38,139 nucleotides of DNA from Chloroflexota bacterium (GCA_016865895.1 VGNY01000009.1:1-38139), one strand, 5' to 3'. Counted from the stretch's first letter, positions 22,817 through 32,435 are shown. Notes: generated by a model not told the origin, from the sequence alone. Numbers and translations are program-made.

Positions 22817-23575
22817 CTATTTCCCCTGAAACTTCGGAGGCCTCTTTTCCAGAAAAGCCCTGATGCCCTCGGTGCGGTCTTCAGTTGTGTGCAGTAGGCA
22901 ATATAAGTCAGCTTCCAGCCGCAGCCCCTGTTCTAGCGTCAGGTCTAAGCCCTTACATATCGCCTCTTTAGCGTATTTCACCGCAAAAAGAGCTTTCGCG
23001 GCTATCGCCTGTGCCATGTCCATCACCAGCGGCATGAGTTCCTCTCGCGAAACCACTCTATGAATTAAGCCGATGTGATAAGCCTCTGTGGCATCTATAT
23101 GCTGCCCGGTGAGAAGCATCTCCATAGCCTTGGCTCGACCTACCAGCCTCGGCAACCGCTGGGTTGCACCATCCCAGGGAATAAATCCTAAGGCAACATG
23201 GTTTAAGGCAAACCGGGCCGTTTCTACAGCAATTCTTAAGTCACAGGCCAAAGCTAACTCCAGCCCCTGCCCTAAAGCATCACCGTTAATAGCAACGATA
23301 ACCGGGATTGTAAGGCTGGCCACCGGGGCAGCAACAGATGGCGGTTTAGCTATCTGTAAGGAGAACTCTTTCAAGTCAGCACCAACAGAAAATGCTTTCT
23401 CTCCGACGCCGGTAATGATTACCACCCTTGCCATTTCGTCACGGTTAACGTCGGCACAAACATCAGCCAACTCTTCAGCCAGCCGCATGTTTATGGCATT
23501 ATCCGCTTCTGGACGGTTGATGCTTATTAGCCTTACTGCTTCTGCCTTTCGATATAAAAGTGTCTCGTAGCGCAT
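22817..23575 (-). CDS. Crotonase-family protein with a substituted active-site glutamate
   Basis: 252 residues from ATG 23575, where MRYETLLYRKAEAVRLISINRP is the normal crotonase opening. The open frame continues to 23731, but that part has no family similarity, and an AAAGG lies 9 nt before ATG 23575. The oxyanion-hole segments are KAFSVGADLKEF (60-71) and NGDALGQGLELALACD (97-112). The first catalytic glutamate, Glu106, is kept. The second, in FGxPE of hydratases, is replaced: the segment reads FALNHVALG with His126. Also odd is FIPWDGATQRLPR, where a Gly-rich loop is usual. The family is catalytically diverse, so a different reaction (isomerase, hydrolase or dienoyl-CoA chemistry) is more likely than plain hydration. 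Confidence 0.88.
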   Translation of the reverse strand: MRYETLLYRKAEAVRLISINRPEADNAINMRLAEELADVCADVNRDEMARVVIITGVGEKAFSVGADLKEFSLQIAKPPSVAAPVASLTIPVIVAINGDALGQGLELALACDLRIAVETARFALNHVALGFIPWDGATQRLPRLVGRAKAMEMLLTGQHIDATEAYHIGLIHRVVSREELMPLVMDMAQAIAAKALFAVKYAKEAICKGLDLTLEQGLRLEADLYCLLHTTEDRTEGIRAFLEKRPPKFQGK

Positions 23576-23662
23576 GCGACCTGGCCTTTGCCTGTGAATA
23601 CAGCCATTATACAATAACCACAAATGCAGGGACAGGGTTTCAGCCTGTTCTTGAGTAGAACA

Positions 23663-23704
23663 TGTAGTGCGACCCTTTAGGGTCGCCGAGGTGGGGCTAA
23701 AGCT
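23663..23704 (+). repeat. TGTAG bipartite hairpin element, decayed second half
   Basis: TGTAG (23663-23667) is followed by a perfect hairpin GCGACCCT-TT-AGGGTCGC (23669-23686), then a decayed second hairpin with GGGGCTAAAGCTCC at its core (about 23693-23706). It lies between divergent crotonase and uvrA genes, so here it cannot act as a shared terminator. Confidence 0.7.
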
Positions 23705-23770
23705 CCAAAATGCAGCACACCCGAGTCTCATGCTAAAATAAATAGCGAGCTACACAATGAGGAAATAGAT

Positions 23771-26632
23771 ATGCCTTCAGACCGTATAATTGTAAAAGGG
23801 GCACGGGAGCACAATCTTAAAAACATAGACGTAGCTATACCCCGTGACAAGCTGGTGGTTATCACCGGCGTCTCCGGTTCAGGAAAAAGCTCTCTAGCCT
23901 TCGACACTATATATGCCGAAGGGCAGCGCCGCTATGTAGAATCGCTGTCCGCATATGCACGCCAGTTTTTGGGGCGGATGGAAAAACCTGACGTTGACTA
24001 TATAGAAGGTTTAAGCCCAGCTATCTCAATTGACCAGAAAGGTCCATCACACAATCCCCGCTCCACAGTAGGCACAGTAACCGAGATTTACGACTACCTT
24101 CGCCTTCTTTTCGCCCGCGTCGGTCATCCCCACTGCTCTAATTGCGGACGCGAAATCTCCCGGCAGACAGTACAGCAAATCGTGGACGCCATACAAGGGT
24201 TACCTGCAGGCAGCCGAATTATGATTCTGGCGCCGTTGGTCAGAGACCGCAAAGGCGAGCACCAGGTGATTTTCGATGACCTGCGTAAGGCAGGATTTGT
24301 CCGTGTCCGGGTTGACAAGTATATCCATGACCTTTCTGAAGAGTTCCAGTTGGATAAGAACAAGAAACACACCATTGAAGCTGTAGTTGACCGACTTCAA
24401 ATAGGCGAGGCTGAAAATAGCCGCATTGCTGACTCGGTAGAAACAGCGTTGAAGCTTGGAGCCGGAGTCGTTCTCGTCTCCATTATTGATGGCGAGGAAT
24501 TGCTGTTCTCCGAGCACTTTGCCTGTGTCCACTGCGGCATAAGTCTAGGTGAAATCGCACCGCGAACTTTCAGTTTCAATAGCCCCCACGGAGCCTGCCC
24601 GGCATGCAGCGGGCTCGGTGTAAAGCTAGAGGTTGACCCGGATTTGCTCATACCCAACAAAGACCTCAGTTTAGCTCAAGGTGCTATTCGTGCCTGGGGA
24701 TGGTTTGCCTGGCATGCCAGCGAGCTCCATGCTTTAGCCCGACGCTATGGCTTCTCACTTCAGACTCCAGTAAGCAAGCTCAGCAAAGAGCACCTAAATC
24801 TGGTGCTCTATGGTGAAGATGGTGAACTGGTAAGATACCGCAATCGCTTTGGACGAGTCAGAGAATACTTCACTGGCTATGAAGGGGCAATCCCCTACCT
24901 AGAACGAATCTATAAAGATACCGAGTCCAACAATACCCGTGCTGAAATCGAACGGTACATGGCCTCTTATCCCTGTCCCGCCTGCCAAGGAAAACGGCTT
25001 AAACCTGAATCTCTAGCCATCACTATTGATGGCATGAATATAATAGGGGTAACCGAATTGTCAGCTTTGGAAACGCTGCACTGGATACGCCTACTTGGTG
25101 GTGACCATAATAGTACACCCCACCTGTCACCTTACGAGTTAACAATAGCCCATCAAATCCTCAAGGAAATAAGCACTCGCCTTGGCTTCCTCATAGACAT
25201 CGGACTGGGCTATCTGACTCTAGAACGTGCCTCAGCCACCCTGAGCGGTGGTGAAGCCCAGAGAATCCGCCTGGCTACCCAAATCGGCAGCGGTCTAATG
25301 GGGGTGCTTTATATCTGTGATGAGCCTACAATTGGTCTGCATCCAGCCGATATCTTCCGCCTTACTGAGACAATGAAAAGGTTACGAGATTTAGGCAATA
25401 CGATTCTCATCGTGGAGCACGACGAAGCTATGATGCGTGCGTCTGATTATATTATAGACATGGGCCCAGGCGCGGGAGAAAAAGGCGGCCAGATTGTAGC
25501 CACTGGAACATTGACTGACATAATGAACTGCCCTGAGTCGATAACCGGACAATACCTCAGCAGAGCAAAGCAAATTCCCTTGCCACAATCCCGCCGCCCC
25601 GGCTCAGGCAAGTACTTGACAATAAAAGGTGCCCAAGAGAATAACCTCAAAAATATTGACGTCACTATACCTTTGGGCAAATTTGTTTGCATAAGCGGTG
25701 TGTCAGGCAGCGGCAAGAGCACACTTATCAACGAGGTATTATATAAAAGGCTGGCCCAGATATTTTACAAGGCGAAGGATAGACCAGGAAAATGCGATGG
25801 CATCGTTGGTGTTGAGCATATTGACAAGGTCATCAATATTGACCAATCACCCATCGGCCGCACTCCACGCAGCAATCCGGCTACCTATACCGGGACATTT
25901 ACCCCCATTCGGGAACTTTTTGCCACCATTCCTGAAGCCCGTATGCGCGGTTATCAACCGGGGCGGTTTTCCTTCAATGTTAAGGGCGGGCGCTGTGAAG
26001 CCTGTCAGGGTGAAGGCTATATCCAAATAGAGATGCAGTTCCTACCCGATGTTACCGTGCCCTGCGAAGTTTGCAAAGGCAAGCGTTATAACCGTGAGGC
26101 ATTGGAAATTTATTTCAAGGGCAAGAATATAGCCGATATTCTAGATATGAGTGTGGACGAAGCCTCAGTTTTCTTTGAACACTTTCCCAAAGTCAGAAAC
26201 AAGCTGGAGACGCTGCGAGACGTTGGACTGGGCTATATACGTTTGGGGCAGCCAGCCCCAACCCTTTCTGGCGGTGAAGCCCAACGAGTCAAACTTGCTA
26301 CCGAACTATCGCGTCGCTCCACAGGCAAGACCCTCTACATCCTCGACGAGCCTACTACAGGGCTATCTTTTGCGGATATAGCCTGCTTACTACAGGTACT
26401 TCAACGATTGGTAAATGCCGGAAACACAGTGGTAATCATCGAGCACCATGTAGATGTAATGAAAAACGCCGACTATATCATTGACCTTGGCCCCGGTGCT
26501 GGCGACGAAGGCGGCTACATCATAGCAACCGGCACACCCGAAGAGGTGGCCCAGATTGAGACTTCTTATACTGGCCAATACCTCAAAAATGCACTCCAGA
26601 AACAGCAAAGAGAGTATTCTTTAGCCTCGTAG
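23771..26632 (+). CDS. uvrA: UvrABC excinuclease subunit A
   Basis: 953 residues, full length. UvrA is the damage-sensing ATPase dimer of nucleotide excision repair. The first ATPase half has Walker [15 protein letters not shown] (near residue 33) and signature [16 protein letters not shown] with Walker [12 protein letters not shown]. The second has [14 protein letters not shown] (near 645) and [15 protein letters not shown] with [10 protein letters not shown]. Zinc modules are visible: CVHCG...CPACSG (about 253-280), CPACQG and CEACQGEG...CEVCKG (about 740-765). The UvrB-binding and insertion domains lie between. One oddity is that the segment after the second Walker B reads TTGLSFADI, where most UvrA proteins have His (TTGLH). 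GAGGAA precedes ATG 23771. UvrC is also in this window. Confidence 0.97.
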   Translation: MPSDRIIVKGAREHNLKNIDVAIPRDKLVVITGVSGSGKSSLAFDTIYAEGQRRYVESLSAYARQFLGRMEKPDVDYIEGLSPAISIDQKGPSHNPRSTVGTVTEIYDYLRLLFARVGHPHCSNCGREISRQTVQQIVDAIQGLPAGSRIMILAPLVRDRKGEHQVIFDDLRKAGFVRVRVDKYIHDLSEEFQLDKNKKHTIEAVVDRLQIGEAENSRIADSVETALKLGAGVVLVSIIDGEELLFSEHFACVHCGISLGEIAPRTFSFNSPHGACPACSGLGVKLEVDPDLLIPNKDLSLAQGAIRAWGWFAWHASELHALARRYGFSLQTPVSKLSKEHLNLVLYGEDGELVRYRNRFGRVREYFTGYEGAIPYLERIYKDTESNNTRAEIERYMASYPCPACQGKRLKPESLAITIDGMNIIGVTELSALETLHWIRLLGGDHNSTPHLSPYELTIAHQILKEISTRLGFLIDIGLGYLTLERASATLSGGEAQRIRLATQIGSGLMGVLYICDEPTIGLHPADIFRLTETMKRLRDLGNTILIVEHDEAMMRASDYIIDMGPGAGEKGGQIVATGTLTDIMNCPESITGQYLSRAKQIPLPQSRRPGSGKYLTIKGAQENNLKNIDVTIPLGKFVCISGVSGSGKSTLINEVLYKRLAQIFYKAKDRPGKCDGIVGVEHIDKVINIDQSPIGRTPRSNPATYTGTFTPIRELFATIPEARMRGYQPGRFSFNVKGGRCEACQGEGYIQIEMQFLPDVTVPCEVCKGKRYNREALEIYFKGKNIADILDMSVDEASVFFEHFPKVRNKLETLRDVGLGYIRLGQPAPTLSGGEAQRVKLATELSRRSTGKTLYILDEPTTGLSFADIACLLQVLQRLVNAGNTVVIIEHHVDVMKNADYIIDLGPGAGDEGGYIIATGTPEEVAQIETSYTGQYLKNALQKQQREYSLAS

Positions 26633-26707
26633 CAACCTGAGTGCAACAAGATAGCATTCCGCTGGATATACCATCCACTTCACTAAAGGAGCTTAACGAC
26701 TACCCTA

Positions 26708-27805
26708 CTACTCAGCAGGCTGCTGAGTTTCCCCTGTTTGCCATGTCTGCCGCACATACTTGTAAATTTCCACGACGGTAGCTGTCAGAGGGACAACCAG
26801 TATTATCCCCCACAGGCCGGCAATGTAAGCCCCCAGAGGAAGCAGAACCAGAATAAGGGCTGGATGTATTCGCAGATAGCCACCATGGATTCTAGGGACG
26901 AGCAGAATGTTCTCCAACAATTGAACACCCACATAGACAACAGCTACCCAGATTACTTTCTGCGGTGCTATTGCCAGAACGACAATCACGCCCACCGCAC
27001 CACCAATCCACGGTCCTAATATAGGAATAAATTCCATAAGTCCCTGCAGAACAGCAAGTGCCGGGGCAAGTGTTATTCCTAAAGCGGCTAACCCGATAAA
27101 ACACAAAACAGCCACAGCGGCAGAAAGCACTAACTGAGCACGAATCCACCGTCCCAGCACCTTGTCTATGACCGAAACAACACCCCTAACATGCTCAGCC
27201 ATCCGCGGTGAGAAAGTCGAATAGAAACCACTGCCCAGTTTCTCCCAGTCCTTTAAGATATAGAAAAGGAACACGGGCAAGGCAACAAAGCCAAGAATTA
27301 GGCCAAAAGTCGTTGGTATGTATTCAAGTCCCTTGGCAAAGGCATTCCGCATAGCGTTGCCCAATGCTGTGCCTATATCTTGAACAACCTGGTCCACCTG
27401 CTGCTGCATTTCTGAAGGAAACCACTGTCGAATACCGACACCCCACTCCCGCACCGTGTCTAAACCTTCAGAAAAATACTGAGGTGCATTCTGTATTAAA
27501 ATGGAAAAGGAACTTACCACACCCATAATGATATAGAACGCCAAGAGGCCAATGAGTGCCAGCAGCACTATAAAGATGAATACTACCAAGCCGGCACGCC
27601 TGGTTGACAGCCATTTGCCTTGACCCGGCAGCTTTCTCTCAAGCCAAGAGACAATAGGATACAGAAGGTAAGCCAGCACCAGACCGCAAATGAAGGGGAG
27701 CAAGACGCTTCTGAACACGTAGAGAAGCCAAAAAGTTATAATAACGCCTAATACGAATAGTATCAGGCGCCAGTTTCTTCTAAATATGTTACCTGCCGTA
27801 TCCAA
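26708..27805 (-). CDS. AI-2E-family transporter (membrane permease)
   Basis: 365 residues, typical for the AI-2E (UPF0118/TqsA-PerM) family, with about eight transmembrane helices. Visible features are an N-terminal helix pair (LILFVLGVIITFWLLYVF and LPFICGLVLAYLLYPI), a long amphipathic loop (about 110-165), then GFVALPVFLFYILKDWEKLG, LVLSAAVAVLCFIGLAALGI and the family-typical LEFIPILGPWIGGAVGV. Members export small molecules such as autoinducer-2 or act as ion antiporters, and the substrate cannot be told from sequence. The start is TTG at 27805; no ATG lies near. It is followed on the same strand by YtxH and DUF948-like genes, an envelope-type neighbourhood, and converges on uvrA. Confidence 0.9.
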   Translation of the reverse strand: MDTAGNIFRRNWRLILFVLGVIITFWLLYVFRSVLLPFICGLVLAYLLYPIVSWLERKLPGQGKWLSTRRAGLVVFIFIVLLALIGLLAFYIIMGVVSSFSILIQNAPQYFSEGLDTVREWGVGIRQWFPSEMQQQVDQVVQDIGTALGNAMRNAFAKGLEYIPTTFGLILGFVALPVFLFYILKDWEKLGSGFYSTFSPRMAEHVRGVVSVIDKVLGRWIRAQLVLSAAVAVLCFIGLAALGITLAPALAVLQGLMEFIPILGPWIGGAVGVIVVLAIAPQKVIWVAVVYVGVQLLENILLVPRIHGGYLRIHPALILVLLPLGAYIAGLWGIILVVPLTATVVEIYKYVRQTWQTGETQQPAE

Positions 27806-27887
27806 GCTTAATCTCTCATCCCAAACAGGAGAGCAAAGAGCTCAAATTCCGAGAGTCGTTAGTTAGATAGGCTATAGATTAGTTCGT

Positions 27888-28118
27888 TTACGTCTCTTTT
27901 ATCTTTGCCTGCGCCTTCTTAGCTGCCTCAGCAGCAGTTTCCCTCACCTTCCGGGCAACTTCTGCGGCTCGCTCTCGGGCTACCTCCGCCTTTTCCTTCA
28001 ATAGCTCTCTGGTCTCTGCTCCCGGTCTTGGAGCAAAGAGAAGTCCGATAGCCAGACCGAGAACCGCTCCCACGATGAACCCTATACCAAATCCGCTACC
28101 ACCATCTCTATCAGCCAT
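27888..28118 (-). CDS. YtxH domain-containing small protein
   Basis: 76 residues from ATG 28118. The hydrophobic glycine-rich N-terminal segment GFGIGFIVGAVLGLAIGLLFAPRPGAETR is the YtxH signature (GxxxGxxxGLLFAPxxGxxTR). A highly charged, Ala/Glu/Lys-rich coiled-coil tail follows (to residue 76). YtxH proteins are general-stress or envelope-associated proteins of unknown mechanism. GGAGG shortly before ATG 28118 decides the start over an earlier in-frame codon at 28163. The gene overlaps the end of the DUF948-like gene by 8 bp, so the two are coupled, which is a recurrent pair in Gram-positive-type genomes. Confidence 0.85.
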   Translation of the reverse strand: MADRDGGSGFGIGFIVGAVLGLAIGLLFAPRPGAETRELLKEKAEVARERAAEVARKVRETAAEAAKKAQAKIKET

Positions 28119-28398
28119 CTCTTCCTCCTTCCTGCTTCTTAAAGAACCTGCTGAATATATCAACGCCTTGGCATATACCTCTAATTAGAGCCACAAATTG
28201 AACAATGGGATTTACCACCTCGTCCTTCACCACCGAAGTAATCTCACGTACAGTTGTGGCTATGGCCTCCACCGAATTCAATACAGACCTTGCGCGATTA
28301 TACAACAAGTATGCTAATATGGCGATGAAGACGACCACACATGTTACTACCAATCCCGAGATGACGATAACCAAATCACGAAACCATGCAATATCCAT
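28111..28398 (-). CDS. DUF948-like single-helix membrane protein
   Basis: 95 residues. One transmembrane helix at about 9-34 (VIVISGLVVTCVVVFIAILAYLLY) is followed by a long helical segment (NRARSVLNSVEAIATTVREITSVVKDEVV...) and a basic end (FFKKQEGGRDG). This matches the DUF948/YtxG layout, whose members accompany YtxH. Function is unknown; a membrane-associated scaffold is possible. GGAGG 7 nt before ATG 28398 supports the start. The downstream YtxH gene overlaps its stop by 8 bp. Confidence 0.75.
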   Translation of the reverse strand: MDIAWFRDLVIVISGLVVTCVVVFIAILAYLLYNRARSVLNSVEAIATTVREITSVVKDEVVNPIVQFVALIRGICQGVDIFSRFFKKQEGGRDG

Positions 28399-28535
28399 AG
28401 CCGCACCTCCGTCTCGATATCATCTCCAGTCTATTGTATCACCTTTTACTAATAGACGAATACTATTCAGTCACAGCAATATTCATTTAGCCAAATCTCG
28501 TTTAATTGCACGTAATAGTAAAGCGTGGCACAAAT

Positions 28536-29297
28536 TCAATCTGCCATCCGCCTCTCACGGAACCAAAGGGCTACTCCTGTTACCAACAATGCCCAGGCAG
28601 CGATAAAAAACTCAACCTGAATAGCTGAAATAAGCCCGCGGCTTAACAAAACAGAACTGTAGTTCGGGAACATATACAAGAAAGCCGCCAAAAGATAGAA
28701 CTGCCATCCCCAACCCCTAGCCAATCCCCAACCCGCCAGTGCAGTTGTGGCGATATGAAGGGCTACGACAAAAAAAGTCTCCCAGAATCCAGCTAACGCT
28801 GTAAACCCCTGAATCTGTACAGTTTCCCAGCTCCAACCAGAAGCGAGGATATAATTAAGTGTCCACTGTGCCTCCAGAATGCCATATCCCGCCCCAGCTA
28901 CAGCCCCAGCAGCCAATCCCAGCTTAAGGTCAATATTTCTGCCCTTGCGCCACCAATAGACAGCCACAGGCAATAGCTTGGCCCCCTCTCGAATTAGACC
29001 GAACAGATACATAGACGGTATACTTGCCAGTAAAGACCACCGCACAAGAGTCTCTTGGCTCCAGAAATGACCATACACTTGCACAAGCCCAAACCTGAGC
29101 GGAAACGCAGTAACAGCAATTGCGACAGGCGCAAGAACAGCGCCGGCACAAAGAACCGCCCAGAGCCACGGCCTAGAAATCATCGGTGGCCGATAACAAG
29201 CTAGCCAAACCGCACCAAAAACGATTGCCAGACTAATCCCCAAGATGCTGGGCTTAGAGAAGAAATAACCGAAAAAATTAAGCATTTGCTGTAACAT
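28536..29297 (-). CDS. PrsW/YhfC-like intramembrane protease family protein
   Basis: 253 residues with about seven transmembrane helices. The conserved polar residues of the PrsW/CPBP-type intramembrane proteases appear in order: LIREGAKLLPV (Glu104, Lys107), GAVAGAGYGILEAQW (Glu142) and the ALHIATTALAGWGLAR segment (His181). In PrsW these motifs read EExxK, FxxxE and HxxxD, so the first here is reduced to one Glu and the HxxxD Asp is replaced. It might be a diverged, possibly inactive relative. Known PrsW cuts an anti-sigma factor; no such partner is visible. A good AGGAGG lies before ATG 29297. It starts 11 bp after the end of the phosphoesterase gene. Confidence 0.72.
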   Translation of the reverse strand: MLQQMLNFFGYFFSKPSILGISLAIVFGAVWLACYRPPMISRPWLWAVLCAGAVLAPVAIAVTAFPLRFGLVQVYGHFWSQETLVRWSLLASIPSMYLFGLIREGAKLLPVAVYWWRKGRNIDLKLGLAAGAVAGAGYGILEAQWTLNYILASGWSWETVQIQGFTALAGFWETFFVVALHIATTALAGWGLARGWGWQFYLLAAFLYMFPNYSSVLLSRGLISAIQVEFFIAAWALLVTGVALWFRERRMAD

Positions 29298-29308
29298 AAA
29301 TCCTCCTA

Positions 29309-29800
29309 TTACAGTTCCACTATCTCGGCACGCATCTTATCTAGGTCAAGTATGGCAACTGTTCGACGGCCGCTAAGATAACCACAGACTTCACCGGGAT
29401 TCACTAAAAGCGTCTTGCCCTCAATAATCTCCGCCTTATGATTATGTCCCCTGACAACCACATCAAAAAGCCCGCTCTTAACAAGCGAATCAACAATGAA
29501 TTCATGCGTGCCATGAAGCAGCGCAATTTTCTTTCCGCTTAATTCAAGCGTGGCGAAATCTCCCAGTGGTATAACTCCAATCTCTCCAAATCTGACCCTA
29601 ACGAATTCACGGTCGCCCTCGTTGTTCCCCCAGACATAGTGAAGCTTCGCTTTCAACTTGGAGAACTTGGGAGCTGCTAATGGCGATACCAAGTCGCCAG
29701 CGTGCAAGACATCCTTTACGCCCTGGCAATTGAAGAAATCAATAGCCACCTCAATCCCATCAAGCCTGTCATGTGTATCAGACATCAATCCAATTATCAT
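29309..29800 (-). CDS. YfcE/MJ0936-type metallophosphoesterase
   Basis: 163 residues, the expected length. Calcineurin-like metal ligands are present in order: Asp8 and His10 (SDTHDR), Asp36 (LHAGDLV), Asn59 or Asn60 (WGNNEGD), His96 (LLHGTHE) and His119 and His121 (RGHNHKAE). Members hydrolyse phosphodiesters such as model bis-pNPP with Mn or Ni; the physiological substrate is generally unknown. The C-terminal LLVNPGEVCGYLSGR and VAILDL are also typical. It sits in the same minus-strand run as the PrsW-like gene (11 bp) and the zinc-ribbon gene (58 bp). Confidence 0.92.
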   Translation of the reverse strand: MIIGLMSDTHDRLDGIEVAIDFFNCQGVKDVLHAGDLVSPLAAPKFSKLKAKLHYVWGNNEGDREFVRVRFGEIGVIPLGDFATLELSGKKIALLHGTHEFIVDSLVKSGLFDVVVRGHNHKAEIIEGKTLLVNPGEVCGYLSGRRTVAILDLDKMRAEIVEL

Positions 29801-29858
29801 TTACCACTTTCACTTTTTAAGCGCCTCTACAAGTAGACCGCGAGAAGCAGCGGAAAAG

Positions 29859-30356
29859 CTAAACATCCTTATGTGCTTCAATCCCAAGTGACATACTAGC
29901 AGACACTGTTTCAGAAAATTCGCTTAAAGCAGCCTGTACCTCGATATTCATTCGGTTCTCTGATGCCGGCGGCAGCTCATGAGTAGCTGGTGGTTTCCTA
30001 ATAAAATTATCATAAATAAAATATGCTCCCAACGCTAGAATGGCGATAATCACCAAGCCAAGACACCCCGTAAGCCATAGGTCTGACTTTTTCTTCTCAG
30101 GTTTTTCTTCCTCCTCTTCTTCCTCAACTTCCACTCGACCTCGCTGGGTTACTGCTTGCTTCGGAAAAGGCTTCACCTTCTGTGGCGTTGGCCAGTAAAG
30201 ACTTTCACGACACCCGGGGCAATTTATCAATGTCGAGTCAACTATAGCACCACAATAGGGGCAATTATATTGGAACCTTTGTCCACACGACTGGCAAAAT
30301 TCTTGACCTACAATATTTTGCGCACCGCATGTAGGACAGAGAAAAATTTGTTGCAT
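29859..30356 (-). CDS. Double zinc-ribbon protein with one transmembrane helix
   Basis: 165 residues. Four CxxC knuckles in the first 50 residues (C7/C10, C21/C24, C32/C35, C46/C49) give two treble-clef zinc ribbons of the type common in small bacterial and archaeal zinc-ribbon proteins. A very acidic stretch (about 77-90, EVEEEEEEEKPEKKK) follows, then one transmembrane helix (about 94-115, TGCLGLVIIAILALGAYFIY) and a C-terminal extracellular domain of about 45 residues (EVQAALSEFSETVSASM). The zinc part is cytoplasmic. I know no defined function. The start at 30356 lacks a strong ribosome site. It is unlinked in function to its neighbours as far as I can see. Confidence 0.7.
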   Translation of the reverse strand: MQQIFLCPTCGAQNIVGQEFCQSCGQRFQYNCPYCGAIVDSTLINCPGCRESLYWPTPQKVKPFPKQAVTQRGRVEVEEEEEEEKPEKKKSDLWLTGCLGLVIIAILALGAYFIYDNFIRKPPATHELPPASENRMNIEVQAALSEFSETVSASMSLGIEAHKDV

Positions 30357-30539
30357 TTCAATTATCGTTTACCTGTCGTTTAATCAAGTACTACCACATC
30401 TCCGCTAAAAACAACGCTCAATTTTAACCTGTAAAGTTTACACTTGCAAGCCATATGAGGTTTTAGCTACTAGCATGAGAGAAAAAAACAAGGCAAGGCG
30501 TTTTACTTAATCGTATCAAACCTGCAGAATGCTCTAACC

Positions 30540-31376
30540 TCAATATCTTCCTAAGAATTCTTCCATCCCCTTAACCAGTTTCTCGCTTTCATCCACCGTT
30601 AGGCTTAGATTACTTTCCAGCCTATTGATATAACCGTCGAGTTCAGGAAACTGGCTCCTCAACTGGGCTATCTTGTTATTCTGCTTTACTACCTCTTCAT
30701 CCATATCTGTGAAATCTATGCCTAACCCAAACCGTCTATCCAAAAACTCGGTGACTTTCTTCCAAGCCCGTGGGTCCTCAGTTGAGATTAAATAGAAAGG
30801 CACTGGCACCCAAAGGCTTACACCAGCAATTTTCCTCCTCTTAGCAATCCAAAGGAGAAAGGAGCTCAAGGTCGGTCTTTGACCATCCGGAGTCTCGTAA
30901 TTCATATCAGTGATAAGGTCATATTGAGTCAACAATCCCTTCGTTGCCACTGAATTAGCTACGGACAACAACACTCGTGGTGTAGTATGAGCACCTGGAG
31001 AAACCATGCCACCGATAATATAAAACTCTTTCGCCTTACAATAATCTTCGGCTACATCTAAAACCAAGTTCAGGAACTCATACCACTCGGACCCTGGTAT
31101 ATCGCTCTTAAAGACCACCAGACCCTTTTCTTGGCAGTAATAGAATTTGCTCTCCGGAAACTGAGCTACATCATCCTCTACTGAGACACCTCCCAGTGGG
31201 AAAAAGCCGATGGGGTTGATTTCAGCAAATTCACGGCCTTCCAGTTTTCTATTCAGGTAGTCAGTGACCTTTGGCCCAACCTTGCCAGCATCCTGACTCC
31301 AGCTTATCACCAATGCTGAGCTCTGCAACTCCGGCTTAGCAAAAACTTTAAAAGCACGCTCTTTGCTCAATATCAA
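30540..31376 (-). CDS. PAC2 family protein, second of a pair
   Basis: 278 residues. PAC2 proteins are related to eukaryotic and archaeal proteasome-assembly chaperones, with a phosphorylase-like Rossmann fold. Support comes from LVISWSQDAGKVGPKVTDYL near the N terminus, the central YIIGGMVSPGAHTTPRVLLSVAN (about 120-142, the conserved GGM.....TPR) and the C-terminal coiled-coil acidic helices. The start overlaps the stop of the upstream PAC2 gene by 4 bp (ATGA), so they are translated together. In bacteria without proteasomes the role is unknown; one idea is a ligand-binding or chaperone function. No proteasome subunit is in this window. Confidence 0.85.
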   Translation of the reverse strand: MILSKERAFKVFAKPELQSSALVISWSQDAGKVGPKVTDYLNRKLEGREFAEINPIGFFPLGGVSVEDDVAQFPESKFYYCQEKGLVVFKSDIPGSEWYEFLNLVLDVAEDYCKAKEFYIIGGMVSPGAHTTPRVLLSVANSVATKGLLTQYDLITDMNYETPDGQRPTLSSFLLWIAKRRKIAGVSLWVPVPFYLISTEDPRAWKKVTEFLDRRFGLGIDFTDMDEEVVKQNNKIAQLRSQFPELDGYINRLESNLSLTVDESEKLVKGMEEFLGRY

Positions 31377-32284
31377 TCTCCCCCGGATTCTTTCTTAAAC
31401 AACCTATCAATTTCTTGCAGGATTCTCTTCTTATCTTCCTCCGTTATGGGTCCTGGCTCGGCAGGCCTGGCATAAGTGACATATTTCAACTTGTCGAGCT
31501 GCTCCTTTATCTCCGCAGGCAATCTTTCATAGACACTGTCAATGTCTCTTTCACTTTGTTCAACAAGCCCATCGAGTCCTTGCATATCAATTTCAATACC
31601 AAGAGCAGCGCTTAACACTTCTAGTACTGACTTTGACCCCTTGGGATAGGGAATCGGGAAACCATGAACGTAAATTGGAATCTCACCCATCACACAGATA
31701 GCTTCCAGTCCCCTCTTTTTAGCAACACCCAGCAGAAGCCCATTTAGACCTGTAATATTACCTTGCCCACCTCTCCCCTCTATGTCTGACATCAGTACCG
31801 TATTCTCATAGCTTCTAACCTCATCAATCAAGACATCACTATTGGGTACAGCCCAGACTCTCGACCTGGTAGTATGATGGATAGGAGCAACCGCTGCTCC
31901 TGAAGTATAGACCCTCTGGCATCCAAACTTCAGTGCTACATCCAAAACAAGATTGGCCATTCGATAAGCTTTTGTCCCCTCAGCATAAACCCTCCCACCA
32001 TCGCTAGGCTGTTCTTCACCTATAAAGAACAGCAAGTCCCTTCTCGTGGTTTTCTTAAAATAGAATTTGCTAATAGGAAATTCCAGGGTTTTTAATTCAC
32101 CGTCTTTGATTATAACCTTCCGAGGGTAGAAAAAATCCCATGGCTCTATCTCACCAAGTTCCTCGGCTCCAACCATTCTCCTTAGAGTATCAACTGCTAT
32201 TATTCCTATGTTACCAATTCCCGGCCAACACGCTATCAAAACCGGGCTGTCAAGTTTTGGTTTTTTGTACAGTCTAATTCCCAT
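31373..32284 (-). CDS. PAC2 family protein, first of a pair
   Basis: 303 residues from ATG 32284, where GAGG lies 5-6 nt upstream; the open frame extends to 32326 without family support. The diagnostic opening SPVLIACWPGIGNIGIIAVDTL (about 12-33) contains the WPGxGN motif of PAC2. The central KFGCQRVYTSGAAVAPIHHTTRSRVWAV and GNITGLNGLLLG segments match the family. The C terminus is helical and charged (RILQEIDRLFKKESGG). It overlaps the second PAC2 gene by 4 bp. The two share the architecture but differ in length and sequence, so they may form a hetero-oligomer like Pac1-Pac2. This is inference from known eukaryotic pairs. Confidence 0.88.
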   Translation of the reverse strand: MGIRLYKKPKLDSPVLIACWPGIGNIGIIAVDTLRRMVGAEELGEIEPWDFFYPRKVIIKDGELKTLEFPISKFYFKKTTRRDLLFFIGEEQPSDGGRVYAEGTKAYRMANLVLDVALKFGCQRVYTSGAAVAPIHHTTRSRVWAVPNSDVLIDEVRSYENTVLMSDIEGRGGQGNITGLNGLLLGVAKKRGLEAICVMGEIPIYVHGFPIPYPKGSKSVLEVLSAALGIEIDMQGLDGLVEQSERDIDSVYERLPAEIKEQLDKLKYVTYARPAEPGPITEEDKKRILQEIDRLFKKESGGD

Positions 32285-32435
32285 TATTTCCTCATTCCTC
32301 TGGACCATGTTCGATAAGTATATCACACGTCCACGATAACTTTAACCCAGCATACTCCCTCACAGAAGCTCAAAAGAAGATTAGACCAAGGCTATGGTAA
32401 ACTAAGAACAAGAATCATAAAGAGGAGGCAGTCCA

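Noticed and set aside
23576-23731. 52-residue N-terminal extension of the second crotonase
   Set aside because: The extension has no crotonase similarity, and ATG 23575 has a suitable AAAGG ribosome site.
28205-28606. 133-residue plus-strand open frame
   Set aside because: It lies antisense to the DUF948-like gene and the PrsW-like gene end, and has no family-like pattern.
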